From: Guillardia theta CCMP2712
Lineage: Eukaryota; Cryptophyceae; Pyrenomonadales; Geminigeraceae
DNA length: 64,000 nt
Assembly: GCF_000315625.1 (NCBI RefSeq)
Contig: NW_005434586.1
Location: forward strand, 168,759 to 232,758
Direction: 5' to 3'
Shown here piece by piece: positions 12,069 to 24,100 of this stretch. How positions within the stretch are numbered: position 1 is the first letter of the stretch; the number at the start of each line of letters is the position of its first letter. Both the position numbers and the translations under genes were made by a program. The notes under the pieces were generated by a model that saw only the letters and a list, made by a program, of their open reading frames with translations, did not search any database and had not been told where the DNA came from.

Positions 12069-14860
12069 TCACTTGCGACTGAGTCTCAAAATCGAGTTGA
12101 AGTGCCATGGCATCCAGGTCTCGTTCCTCTCATGGAATACATAACACATCGAGTCATTGCTCGGCCTTCCAAAGAAAGCAAGACAAGCAGGCTTCTTCAA
12201 GCACGTCCACACTTGCTCCTCGTCTGTCATGAGCTTCCCTAAGCCTCCCGTCGCCACGATACTGTTGGGAGAGGACACGAGTTGGTACCAAGTCCTCACC
12301 TCCGTACATCGGTCGACGTGAGTGAACATGTTGCTTCGCCAAGATGGGACGCTCTTCCACGAGTCTGAAGAGTCGCACATCGCACCTTCGCAGAGCTTCA
12401 AGTTCGCGTCGGTGCGAGTAGAGGGCGGCCAAGAAGCGTGATAGCACGCAAGAGCATTGTCCCTTAGGTCTACCTCGGCATCGTGAAGGTTGAGAATCAA
12501 ACTTGGCAAGCAGACTATCTTGTTGTTCCGCAAGTTCAGATACTTCAAGCTTGAGACCTGTTGGAAAATCTGCGATGGAAGGTCTGATAGCAGGTTGTTC
12601 TGCAGGTACAGTGAGCGCAAACTTGGAAGCCCATCGAAGGCTTGCGATGAAATGTCTTTGAGCATGTTGTCGTTGAGATCGAGAACCTCCAATTTTTGCA
12701 GAGCTGAAAAGATTCTGGGAGGAAGGTAGGCAAGTAGATTGTTGTAGATATTGAGATATTTTAGGTTTGAAAGTCCATCAAATGCTCCATCAGCAAGGCT
12801 GGCAAGGTCGTTGTTAGAGAGATACAGTGTTTCCAACGTCGATAGGCCGAAAAACTGTCTTGTAGAAAGCTTTGTCAGCTGATTGTTCAACGGTCGAGAA
12901 AGAGGGACTTGAGATTATGAAGACTTGCAAACACATCGTCTGGGACATTGCTCAAGTTGTTCGTATGGAGATCCAGATATGTCAAGTTGGTGAGATCATC
13001 AAACATCTTAGGTAGAAGACGGGAAAGCTTGTTGTTGTGAAGATCAAGGTGTTGCAGGTTGTAAAGACCTCCAAATGTTGCGGCAGGGATAGCTTCCAGA
13101 AGGTTATCATAGAGGTTGAGGTCGAGGAGCTCAGGCATTCCATCGAAGACACCCTCTGTCAAGTTTCTGATGCCTTTGGAGGAGAGGTAGAGCGAGTGAC
13201 AGTCATCAGCACAAGAACCTTCCCTGTATAGCATCCCAGCAGCCGAGACGTTGAAGGTACAACCTCCGCAAGTCCAGTTCGAACTCGTCGGCGTGCCGGC
13301 TGGAGATTGCGGTGTAGGGATCACGTATTCCTTGCATGTTGTCGTGTCGTTGGCGCAGAGCGGGAGCCCAGGGTCGACTTGTACCGCAGAAGGCCAGGTG
13401 GAGTGACGGCAAGGGATGCGGTTGTTGCGAAGGTCGATGACTAAAGCTTGCTGCAGGTCATTGAAGGCATCAGGGGCTACGCAGTCGAGCTTGTTGGCGT
13501 ACAGGTACACATACTTGACTTTGGACAGTCCTTCGAACACGCTTGAAGTAAGACTTGATATCTGATTGTTGTCCAGATGCAATTTGTCCAAGTTTGACAA
13601 ACCGCGGAAAGTCCGAGAGGAAAGTCCTTGTATCTGATTCCAAGAGAGCTCAAGGTACTGTAAGTTGGTTAGATTCTCAAAGCTGCCTGGCACAATGTCT
13701 TGAAGCTGGTTACTGCCCATCATGAGAGATCCCAAGCTCGTCTGGTCGCGGAAAGTGTCGCGAGCAAGACTCCGCAGTTTGTTCATGCTAAGCTCAAGGT
13801 ACTGCATATTTGAAAGACTGTGGAAGACATTGACAGGAATGAAATCAATCTTGTTGTCCAATAGATAAATGTCGTGGAGTTGGGTTAATCCTTGAAACAG
13901 TTGTTCAGGCAAAGTTGAAAGCTGATTTGATCTGAAACCAACTGCATACAATGTCGAAAGTCCTTGCAGCAGTGCTTCAGGCAAACTTTGGAGCTTGTTC
14001 TGGAACATATACAGGTAATAGATATTAGACAGAGAACGAAAGCTATTCGCTTGCAAGCTTGACACTTGACTATTATCGAGTTCAAAGCCCCGCAGATAGT
14101 TGAGAGTGTTAAAAACTCCATCTTGTAAGGATTTCACGCGGTTCATGAAAGACGGCTGAGTCAGTTCGACCCACCATGTGCAGCCGCTGCCGCACGTGCC
14201 GTTACGAGTGAGCACATTGTCATCCACAATTGTGAAGATGCATCCTCCACAAATGACTGAGTTGGTTGTTGTAACATAAAGCTCCTTGAGGTTTGTGAGC
14301 TTGTCGAAGATTCCTGTAGGCAGGCTGGACAGTTGGTTGTCGTATAAGAAGAGATACTCCAGTTTGGTCAGGTTGTCAAAAACTCCTTCCCGTAAACTCG
14401 TCAGTTTGTTGTAGTACAGATCAAGGTATGTCAAACTCGTAAGGTCGTCAAACACACCGTCCGGGAGACTCTCCAGCCTGTTCACTCGCAGGGCCAGGAA
14501 CTGAAGGCTGACTAGACCATCGAAGACGCCGGGGGGAAGGCCGGTCAGCATGTTGTCTCCGAGGTTGAGACTCTGGAGACTTGTGAGGCCATTGAAGGCG
14601 CCAGCTGCTACGCCCTTGAGGCGGACAGAGGTGTAAAAAGAATCCAACTTGAGGTTGTTGCAGTCTGTCATGCAGCTTCCCGTATGGCCGATGAGAACAG
14701 CAGCATCTGAGATGTGGAAGACGCAACTTCCACATGACACGTTGGTTGTGGCTCCTGCCAGCACCAGCAGATCTGCATGGAGCAGGAGCAGGAGGACGAG
14801 GACCGAGCGGCGCGAGCGACTCTCAGTTAGCATGATCAGTTGTAGCAGCCGGGCTCCCAC
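12069..14860 (-). pseudogene. Secreted leucine-rich-repeat protein, interrupted by a frameshift
   Basis: The 5' frame (14860 to 12887, 657 residues) starts with a basic then hydrophobic segment (VLVLLLLLHADLLVL, then AGATT), a signal peptide. About 20 LRRs of the type LxxLxLxxNxLxxLPxGxFxxL follow, similar in style to extracellular LRRs and lamprey VLR-type receptors. A cysteine cap, CGxCxFxxxxxxVLxxxGxCxxxC, occurs three times (CGSC, CGGC, CGGC), and a C-cap (PCRHSTWPSAVQVDPGLPLC) ends one block. The frame stops at 12887 after SLFLDR. The next LRR continues in another frame (12890 to 12069) from NNQLTKLS with six more repeats and a second C-cap with HASWPPSTRTDANLKLC. Either the gene is broken or there is a one-base assembly error; no intron fits. 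Confidence 0.7.
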
Positions 14861-15353
14861 CTGACCGAAGATCGTATCACCACCTCCGCAGACCCCTCTT
14901 TTCGTGGTGCCAAGAAGGGGTACAGTACCGTTCTCCTAGCTCGGCCTCTTGGACCGGGAAATTATCCCCGTTCGAGTTCTGTTTATTTTCTCAAAATTAA
15001 GTTAAAAATCAGTATGAGGACAATCAGGAGTTTACTCAAGGTTAAGTTAAAATCAGTACGAGGACAATCAGTAGATTACTCAAAGTTAAGTTAAAAATCA
15101 GTACGAGGACAATGAGGAGTTTACTCAAGGTTAAGTTAAAATCAGGATCTCTAGTCACTGGGCCGATCAGTGAAGGGACCGGCCGGGATTTGACTGCGCC
15201 GGGCCTGGAGCAGGCCCGAGCGGTCGCATTAAGCGAAATGCCATGGACGCGCATGAAGCACTCTGGAAGCATGTAGCAGCGAGGAGCAAGAGAATATGGA
15301 GCTCGAAGATGAACACGAAGTGAGTTGACGATGAGAAGCAAAAGAATGATGCT
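14861..15353. other. Intergenic region with tandem TTAAGTTAAAAATCAG repeats
   Basis: It holds the tandem block at 14995-15150 and a short GC-rich tail (15160-15230). No coding exon was seen. It separates the divergent LRR gene and ankyrin locus. Confidence 0.7.
14995..15150. repeat. Four tandem copies of a ~45-base unit related to the foldback arms
   Basis: Each unit reads approximately TTAAGTTAAAAATCAGTA, then CGAGGACAATCAGGAG, then TTTACTCAAGG. The second unit changes GGAG to TAGA and lengths vary by one or two bases. The first half equals the terminal sequence of the element at 11461-11952. Confidence 0.9.
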
Positions 15354-16572
15354 ATGAAACCTTGTTCTCTGTGGCTGTGGATATTCCTTTGCCAATACAA
15401 TGTACTGGTTACCTCCTATTACCTGCGAAGCATGAACACTGGTCAAGAGGAAATGCCTGGTGAGTTCGACCTCAGAAAGTTCGCAAGACCATCGCCATGG
15501 ATGACGTGTACGGACCTGAACGAAAGGATTCAGCCCAACGGAGCAGTCCTGAGCGACGACGAGTTGATAAGGCAAAGAGACCCTCACTACTGGGAACGCG
15601 ACGACCCCCGCGCTGACAAGGAGCTGGGCTTCTGGAGTACCGACATGAGGTCCTTAGAGCGGCTCTACGGAAAGGTATTTCTCCCTTGTGCCCAATGAAA
15701 GTGATTCTGACCTTGAACCCCCCAAAGGCTTTTGTGCGACCAGAGTACTTCGAGGATGAGTACTTGCAGGGGAGCCGCTGCAAGACTGCGCAGGCGGAAG
15801 GCATTGCTCCTCCCTCAGACGCGTTCATGTTTGACGACCATTATGAGAACGATCCGATCGTGTGTTGACTGGGAGAGAGTTCGCAAGAGTGACAGACATT
15901 GCAGGTAGACTTTCTGTTTGAGGACGGGACTCCAAGAAAACCCAGACGGTGATGTTGCAAAAGTTCTCCCACTTTGCCTTGAGCATCCACTTACCTGCCC
16001 TTCTTTGCTACAGAATCGGACAGTTCCTTGACTTAGAAGGACAGATCGAGACCGATCCCGACGGAAGTTTCACAGGTGGAACAATGAGAAGGTAGGACGG
16101 TGCTGAGACATATACAGGCAAGCATATCAGCGATGATCTCCGATGTTGCAACAGCATGAACTTGTTAAGAGAACCTTGGGATACGAAATCTCTCATGGTA
16201 TCTACTCAATCTGATAGCGTCTTCCGTTTCAAACAGCTTATGTGGATCTCATTCAACCAACGCTGTCCCTGTATGTTGGTTTGACTGGTCGTTTTGAAGT
16301 CTTCAATGTTGGTGGGATGGGATCATGGTGACTGTTTCACACGATCTTGGCGTGTGGTCGTTCTATCTTCTCATCTTTTGTTGTCTTTCGGTAGGAGGGG
16401 ATGGAAATTCCCATCGGGCTGTCGTTGCGAGCAGTTGAGGAACACATCAACATCCATCCGATCGTTAAGGCAACGATGTAACATCCCTGACTGAACGAAC
16501 TTCCTTGTGTCCGCTCCTGCTCCCGCTCCCGCTCCTGCTCCTGCTCCCGCTCCTGCTCCCGCTCCTGCTCCC

Positions 16573-16627
<55 letters not shown>

Positions 16628-16892
16628 GTTCTCTCTTCCCTCTTTATTGTTCTTCTCCTCCTTTTTCTCCTCCTCCTCCTCCTCGCCTCCACCCCACTCC
16701 TCTTCCTCGTCATCTCCGTCTTGCCTGTCTTGACCCCGTTCCTCCGCTTCCTCCAGCGAAGATACAGGGCATGACCCTGATCCCATTGTCTGCCATAAGC
16801 CAGAAGAGGTGTTGATGCCGGAGGAAGAGCGGATGGGTGAATATGTTGACAGCTGCTGGAGTTGCGACTGCAAGCTGCATGCGAAGGGCTGA
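15354..16892 (+). CDS. Unknown protein with N-terminal hydrophobic segment (first part of ankyrin locus)
   Basis: Seven exons close in phase: 15354-15674, 15728-15859, 15905-15948, 16014-16091, 16155-16197, 16395-16477, 16757-16892. They give 278 residues. The N-terminus (KPCSLWLWIFLCQYNVLVTS) is signal-peptide or membrane-anchor-like. Recognisable coding segments are DPHYWERDDPRADKELGFWS, AFVRPEYFEDEYLQGSRC, FLFEDGTPRKPRRIGQFLDL and IPIGLSLRAVEEHINIHP. The intron before the last exon contains a CTCCTG/CTCCCG run. The last exon ends KLHAKG and TGA at 16890. A GTGTTG donor at 16809, in phase 0, could instead join this gene to the ankyrin exons from 17086, giving one protein of about 888 residues. 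The family is unknown. Confidence 0.6.
16507..16626. repeat. (CTCCTG/CTCCCG)n array in intron
   Basis: About 20 units of the genome-wide hexamer, with C/T variation at the fifth base, inside the inferred intron 16478-16756 of a plus-strand gene. Confidence 0.9.
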
Positions 16893-17085
16893 TCGAGGTT
16901 CCTTTGCTCCCAGCGCCCTTCCCTTTCGTCTGACTTTCCTCGTTCTCGCCCCCCTTCCTGATCATTCATCTGCTCTCCTGGCCTTTCCTTTCTTTGGGTC
17001 CCCTCCCCTTCTCTCCTTTCTTTCTCATCGCTGCATTTCCCTGCTCTCGCCCTGAACTCTATGTGCCGACCTCGACGCTTCTCAG

Positions 17086-19855
17086 AAATTGGACGGAACC
17101 TTCGAATGGGACAACGCGGACTCGATCCGTCGGAAGATAAACGCGCTGGTCGCTGAGGTTTCAAGATGCTCTGTGAGAAGCGAGAGGGTGGATGATTCTT
17201 TTACCTGCAGGGCGCAGACATCAACTGGTCGGACGATTGGGGTTGGACGCCCATTCACTGTGCTGTTGCCAACGGGAACTATCCAGCAGGTAGGAGGAGG
17301 AGGAGGAGGTGGAAGAGGAAGAGGAGGAGGATGGAGGAGAAGGAGTTGGAACAGAAGGAGAAAGAGAGGGAGGTGCAGCTCTCCATTCCGCAGCATGGAT
17401 GCATCCCACGGGATCCTGCTGCTCCTGCTCCTGCTCCTGTTCATATTTCCCTTCCTCGTCTGATTTCTCGTTACAGTGGCTCTCTTGTGCGAGTATGGGG
17501 CTGATCTTGAAATCACTTCCCGGTCTTTTCAAACTTTCACCTTGTTCATCCTCTTGTGACTTTCAAAATGACCAGGCCAAGAAGTTGGACAGTTCTTTTC
17601 CGTGCGGCTCACCGAGGATACCTGTGATCGATCTCTTCATAGCTCCCCCCCCCCACTGATTTCGTCTTCTTCCTTCTCCTCCTTATATCCTATTTATCGT
17701 TTTCCTCTTTCTGTACTACCCGCCCCCCGTCGCTTCCTCGCGTCCCTCCTCTGACTGACTCTCCTCCTCTACATGCATCCTGTCCGCCCATCTTATTTCC
17801 CCTTGTCGCCTCCTCTTTCCTGCCTCTCCCTCTCCCCAACCCTCTCTCCTCCCTTCCTTCCTGCTCTTGTCCTTGCTCGTCACTCATCCGTCCTTCAGGG
17901 AGATTCTCGAGACTTTGCTGGTCCATGGGGTCAGACTCGCAACTTCCTTTGCGTCCTTTTTTGACGAGTTTGTCAACCCCCACAGGCAAACCCTTGGCAC
18001 ATCGACGATGCTAATTTTACAGCACTTGAAGTCAGTTCGTCTCCCTTCGTGCCCTCTCCCCCTGCTCTTTGCTCAATCCTGCTGCTCCCAAAACTGCTCC
18101 TGCTTCTCCTGCTCCTCCTGCTCCTCCTGCTCCTCCTGCTTCTTCTGCTCGTACTGCTTCTCTTATCTTGCTCTCTTCTCCTCTCCTCCTCTTCCCCATC
18201 TCTGTTGCCTCCTTTTGTCTTGTAAACGTCCACCCTCCCCTCGTACTCACCTTGACAACCAGGTCGCCGCCCTCTACAACAGCACCAACTGCATCCCCTT
18301 GTTACGAAACTTCATGGGCGAGGAGGCGAATAACATTGACCTCGATCAGTACATGCAGGAGACGTATCCTACCCCGCTCGGCCCCGGGCCTGACATCTCC
18401 CAACCTGAAGCAGAGGGATGGCCGCTGAGGAGCTTTGAGTACGTATTGAGGAAGGAGGACAAGGGGAAGTACGGTCGCTGGACAGACAAGAACGCGACGG
18501 AGGAGGCGAAGGAGGACGAGGAGATCTTGAGGATGAGGCAGGAGAACGGGACTTGCATCTGGGTCGAAAACCCTCTCGATGTTGAGCTGCCTTACCCCGA
18601 GATCAAGAAAATTTACCCCGATAACAACAACAACAGGCTCCTTGTCAACTGGACTGCCTACGACGAGTACGTGGATGGGATTGACCATCATTTGAATGAC
18701 CCAACCTTGACCCCTCAAGCCCAGTACCTCCACCGTCTCACCCATCAGGGGAAGATCGACTGGTTCGACTTCTCTGTCTTCAAGCCCCACCCGGACAAGC
18801 ACACGAAGACAGAGGTTATGTTCAACAAGCGGATTCTTGACCCCCGGACAGACTTCTCCTCCATCCTCCAGCTCAACTTCGGCTTCGAGCCCGGAGAACA
18901 GCCTCCCAGGAAGCTGTGGAGGGGGTTCCCAGAAGGAAGACACTGGCCCTTCTTTATCTTGTACCGCAATGATCCTGGCACGGTCCTGAACCTGTACAAC
19001 TGGGACAGGAAAGAAGGGGTCAATTGGGAGAAGATAGACCAGGAAAGATGGACCGAGGAGGAGGAGGTGGAGGAGGCTGGGAACTGCCCCCGACCCGCCC
19101 TCTACCTGGACTACGTGCGGCACACCAAGGAGTATATAGACATGATTATAGACCAAGGGAAGGACATCCCTCAAGGACGAGGGATCATAGTCGACGTCTT
19201 TGGGCCTGACGGGCTGAGCTGCGAGGTGGAGTGGGACCGGACGAGACCCAACGGAGAGTTTGCGGGGAAGAGGACGAGGTGCTCGGTCGGAGCTGGGGGA
19301 GTGTACAGCCTGGAGCTGGCCAGGTTCGGGGCGACAGCAGAGGAGGACTTCTGTGTGGTGAAGCTGGAGGAGCTCCGGTTCCTGGACAAGTTGGAGGAGA
19401 ACTACCAGGGAGACGACGCGATGGAGGAGCATCGCCGGCTGATGGTGATCAAGGAAAGGATGGGACAGTACATGGAGCAGATGGGGAAGGCGATGGGGAA
19501 GGATGTGGAAATCACGCCAGACAACTGCTGGCTGTTCCAGGGCACCACCGATGCCTACGTGACGAGTAGGAACGATCCCTCGGGGGCGATAGGGGAGGAG
19601 GAGGAGGAGGAGGAGGAGGAGAACCGCGATCACTACGAGGACGAGGACGAGTTGAAGAAGCTGTTGAAGACGCAGCAAGGTGGGGGGAGAAGAGGGAGAA
19701 GAGGCAGAAACTGGAGGAGGGGGAGAGTGAGAGGAGGAAGAAGAAGCGATACTAGCAGGCTCACGTTAAAGCTTCTAAGACTCTTTAAGACCTCCGTGGC
19801 CCTCGCTTACTTGAGCCAGACTGCAGTGATGTCGCGCAGAATCGCCTCCTGCTAA
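17086..19855 (+). CDS. Ankyrin-repeat protein with large unknown acidic C-terminal domain
   Basis: Exons in phase: 17086-17157, 17211-17289, 17477-17522, 17576-17623, 17899-17929, 17986-18030, 18263-19855 (637 residues, no own ATG at the start). Ankyrin repeats are clear when spliced: LVAEGADINWSDDWGWTPIH, VALLCEYGADLEI, VLFRAAHRGYLEILETLL and HGANPWHIDDANFTALE. The last exon encodes about 400 residues of unrecognised sequence (VNWTAYDEYVDGIDHHLNDP, FNKRILDPRTDFSSILQLNF, WPFFILYRNDPGTVLNLYNW), followed by a poly-Glu and an Arg/Gly-rich tail. The open frame overlaps the opposite-strand RRM gene by 49 bases. It is probably the continuation of the gene beginning at 15354, because no start codon is visible and the first acceptor (CTTCTCAG) is strong. 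Confidence 0.7.
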
Positions 19856-21055
19856 CACTGTCAGGAGGGAGAAGAAGCGAGGGGAGGGAGAGAGGGAGAG
19901 GGAGAGGGGGAGGGGGAGGAGAAAGGAGGAGAAAAGAGTATTGGAGACGCAGAGGCACGGGAGGATGGAGGATAGAGGGAGGGAAGGAAGCGAAAGGGAC
20001 TCGCAAACAGGTCTTTGAGTGCAAAAAAGGTGGAAGGAGGCAGTGGGAGAGAGCGGGGAATGAAGAGGAGGGGAAGGGAGGTGAGAAAGAATTAATGAGA
20101 AAAGGAAGGAGAAGAGCAGAAGGTAGAAGAAACGAGAAAGGCGAGGAAGGAGGAGAAAAAGGAAGGAGGAAGGAGGCAGTTGAAGGGCAAGGGTAGGAGG
20201 ACAGCAGGAGGAATGGACTTGCCTTCGTCCTTCCGGCGCCGCTTGTCTTCACCTGACTCTGTAGGTTCTGCTCCTTCAGAAAAGCGCGAATCTCTGCTAA
20301 GGTTGAGGTCTCTGCCGCATCGATCAGCAGTCCGCAGGAGAAGGGGGAGGAGGAGCGAGGGGAGGAGGAGGAGCGGGGATAGGAGGTGTCGTTAGTGAGA
20401 AGATAGGTGGGGAGCGGGATGGGAAGGGGAGGGGTGAGCGAGGGGAGGAGCAAGAGGTGGTGATGGTGGACGAGGAGGCAAGCTCCGATCAGAGGGGTGG
20501 AAAAGTCGATCGCAAGGTGGAGTGAAAGGACCTGAGATTGGAAGGGACGGCGCGGGAGTCGTTGCCTTTGGCTGTTTGACCTCTGCAACAGAAGAGTGAC
20601 TTGGCTGAGAGGACAGGAAGAGAAGAGAGCGGCTAGAAACCCACACTCCGAAAGAGTGGAAGAGAGAGGGGAGGGGAGGGGAGGGGAGGGGAGGGGAGGG
20701 GGGAGGGGAAAGGGGAGAGGGGAGATAGGAGAGGGATTGTCGAAGTGGAGGAGTATTTCTGAACCGAGTTTTGCCTTCACATCTTGAGCAGCAGGGTTTT
20801 GCTGCTTCCTCGCCTCTGACTTGAGCTTTTCCTGCAGAGGAAGTTGGCAAGGAGACTGGAGCAACGGGCGTTACCCAAGCAGAAGTTGCTCGATTCTTGA
20901 CAGTCTCGTCCTCCTTCACGTGTACCGCTCGCACATCCAGCGAGGCGGCGCTGCGTCTCCTCGTCAGCGAGCTAAGGGAGGAGGGGAAGAGATGCTGGGA
21001 GGGAGGTGGGGGAAAGGGAGTGAAACAGAGCTGGGCAGGAGGAGCAGGAGCAGGG

Positions 21056-21122
<67 letters not shown>

Positions 21123-24100
21123 ACGAAGATACGAACCGAATTGAGTCCTTCTTATCGCTCCACATCTTTCTGACGTAGTTGGGGACGAAGAGCATTCGAA
21201 ATCTTCGAGGACGTCAGGCAGAAATTTCAGAGTTGAGGATATAAGGAAGGGAAGGGAGGAAAGGAAAGGGGAGAGAACAAGTGAGGAGGAAGAAAAAGAG
21301 AACTCAGAGGAGAGAAAGAGCAGAGTAGAGGGGTAAACTAGAGGAGAGGATAGGAGACGAAGATCGAAGAGGAGGAAGATGGGGAGGAGGACCAGAAGGA
21401 GGAAGGGGAGGAGGAGGAGAAGGAGAAGGAGGGTCTTACTTGAAGTCGTTTCGCATCCTGTCATGAACTCTCCAGAGCTTTTCTTTGAGGTCCCAACTGA
21501 GACTGACGTCCTTNNNNNNNNNNNNNNNNNNNNNNNNNNNNNNNNNNNNNNNNNNNNNNNNNNNNNNNNNNNNNNNNNNNNNNNNNNNNNNNNNNNNNNN
21601 NNNNNNNNNNNNNAGGAGGAGGAGGAGGAAGAGGAGACTTGAAATGAAATCCAGGCAAGGAGAAGCAAGTTCTTACTCGAAGTCTTGGTCCCATCCTGGT
21701 CTGGACATCCTGCATGGGAACTACTCGATTTTCTAGGACCTGAGAAGCCCTCAGCCTCCATCCCCTCACCCCACCCTCCTCTTCTCCCTGTTCCCGACCC
21801 CCATCCCCTCCTTCTCCGCTCCGGCTCCTTCCCGCTTCTCCGACCCCGCCAGCCCCCCCCACTCCACCCCTCGCCCTTCTCCTCCATCACGTCAATGAGG
21901 GCGGTTAGAGCGACGGCCTCAGGGGTCAGTTGAGCGAGGATCATCTCCTTCCTCGCCGCCATGGCCTTCGCTCCCGTCAGCCCGACCCTCACGCACCGCC
22001 TCCTCCACCACCTGCGCGTCGATGGACGACATGAGCGTCTCGAGCTTCAAGTCCATCTTGCGCTGCAGGACACTGAGGAGAGCGTTGAACGTCATCACCT
22101 CTGCTGCTTCCAGTCAGCACTTGTCATGTTGCTTTCCTCCTGTTCCTCCTGCTCCTCCCTCTCCTTCCCCCACCTGTTTCTTCTCCCCTCTCTCCCACCC
22201 TCTTTCTCTCCTGCTTCAATGCACTTGCCTCCCACTCCTGCTACTTCTCCCGCGACTCCGCCTGCTTGATCCAGCGGCGAAAGGGAGGTTACGTTCTCCG
22301 TTAGGACCTTGTACACCCCAGCTGGAACCGGGCTCCTCCTGTGACATGCTCAAAATGTCAGCCGATGCAAGAATGATTGAGGTGATGATGATGATGATGA
22401 GGACGAGGATAATTTGGCAAGAAGAAGACGGAAGGGTAGAGGGGAGGAGCATCTCACATCAGCTCGCCGCCCTCGGCTGCAGCAGCACCAACTTTAACTT
22501 CTTGCCCAACCTCCTGCATCAAGACCGAAGAGATCAGAACGAGAATCGAGCCAGGAGGTATCACTAGCAAGCCGGCTGAAGGGAGAGAGAAGGAGAGAGG
22601 GAGGGAGTAGGGGGGGAGTGAGAATCATAGAGGAAGGAAGAAGGAGAGGAGAGAGGAAGGGTGAACGTAGGAGGGGCAGAGGACCATGGAGGGAGGGAGA
22701 AGTGCGGGAGGTGAAGGAGAGGAGGAAAGAGCAAGATCGCATGAACACACCTCAAGGGAGTGAAACATGTCCTTCAGCACGTTTGCATTCTTCTCCCTCC
22801 TGTCCCTCTTCAACTCGAGCATAGGGCTCTCCTGCACCAGCTCCTTCTCCTCCTCCCCAATCGAGGTCTCATCCCCTCCTTGCCCATCCGATGGACTTCC
22901 CTTGCTGTTCCCCATGGCATCCTCGATTGCTTTCTGATCGTCTGCCTTGTTTGCTTCCTCCTCCCCGTCGTTGTCCTCCGACACTGCTTGCAGCAGCTCG
23001 TCGTACAACACGGGCTCAGTTCCTTCCCCGAGCGTCCCCCACCCGTACATTGCTGCATCCAAGAACGCCTCCCTCTCACCGAACGTCACCTCCTCCTCCT
23101 CCTCTTCCTTTTCCTTGCTCACTCCGGGGGTAAGATTTCCTCCAAGTCGCCTCTTCAGCTTCGACCCTTCAATCCGAGAGACGCTCTGCTCGTAAGCAGT
23201 CATGTTTCCCTCCAGCAGGTGCTTGGCTGCCTCATCCAAAGCGAGTCGTGCCTCCTCTTCCTGTCGTTTCAGGGGTCCAAAACTGGTGGACAAGACCGGC
23301 CTTTCCTCCTCCTCCTCCTCCTCCTCCTCCTCCTCCTCCTTCTCCTCTGCCGAATCTTCCGTCATGATTTCTCTGGATGCCTTCCCGCTGTTGCCATCTG
23401 TACGTTTTCCAACTGTTTGGAGGACAAAATCCTCCACCTCTTTGTCTGCTGCTTTCTTTGCTTGTCTCTCCGCGTTCTCCCAAACATCTTTACATCATCA
23501 AAGAATAACATGAAGTGAGTCAGAGGATACGAGAAGACAAGGCAAATACCATCAATCTCCTCAAGGCGATCGTTCATGAAGTTGTCCGACTTGAAGAGCT
23601 TTTCAAACTCATCATCCTGTCAACAACAATGAGGATCCAGATCAGCAGCCCGAATCAAGATTGCGCTGACATCCATATTCAAGATCTTATCCAAGCTCGG
23701 CGATCCATACATGTCATCTTCGCTTGAAAGCTTCTATACCAAAATCCAAAAAACGTCTTCAGGAATTTGTTATATATCAAGATGATTAGGGACCTTATTA
23801 GCGGCAGAACCTGCAGCACCCTTGGGATCGTCCAATGCATCATATCTTCCTCCAAAAATTAGAGGAGAACGAGGAGAACGTGGAGGTGGAGATGGAGCAG
23901 CAGTAGGAGGATATGGGAGGAGGAAGACCAGGAAGGAAAGATGGAGGAAGACCAGGAGAAAGACGAACAGATTGAGGTTCACCCAACTTACCCTGATTTC
24001 GGTGATCGTAGGGGCTCATCTGGCATCCCCCGCATCGGTGCTGCTCCCGCCTCAGCCGGAGTTCGTGCTCCTCCCTTGGAGAAGAGAGCATCGAACTCAT

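Noticed and set aside
12887-12890. Hidden intron instead of a frameshift in the LRR gene
   Set aside because: LRR spacing is already complete on both sides, with at most a few extra bases; there is no room for GT-AG removal.
14995-15150. CRISPR-like repeat block
   Set aside because: Repeats are directly adjoining with no unique spacers, and the genome is eukaryotic.
18302-19678. 458-codon open frame on the minus strand
   Set aside because: It is the antisense shadow of the ankyrin-locus last exon, Leu/Val/His-rich with no domain, and the plus strand has spliced continuity.
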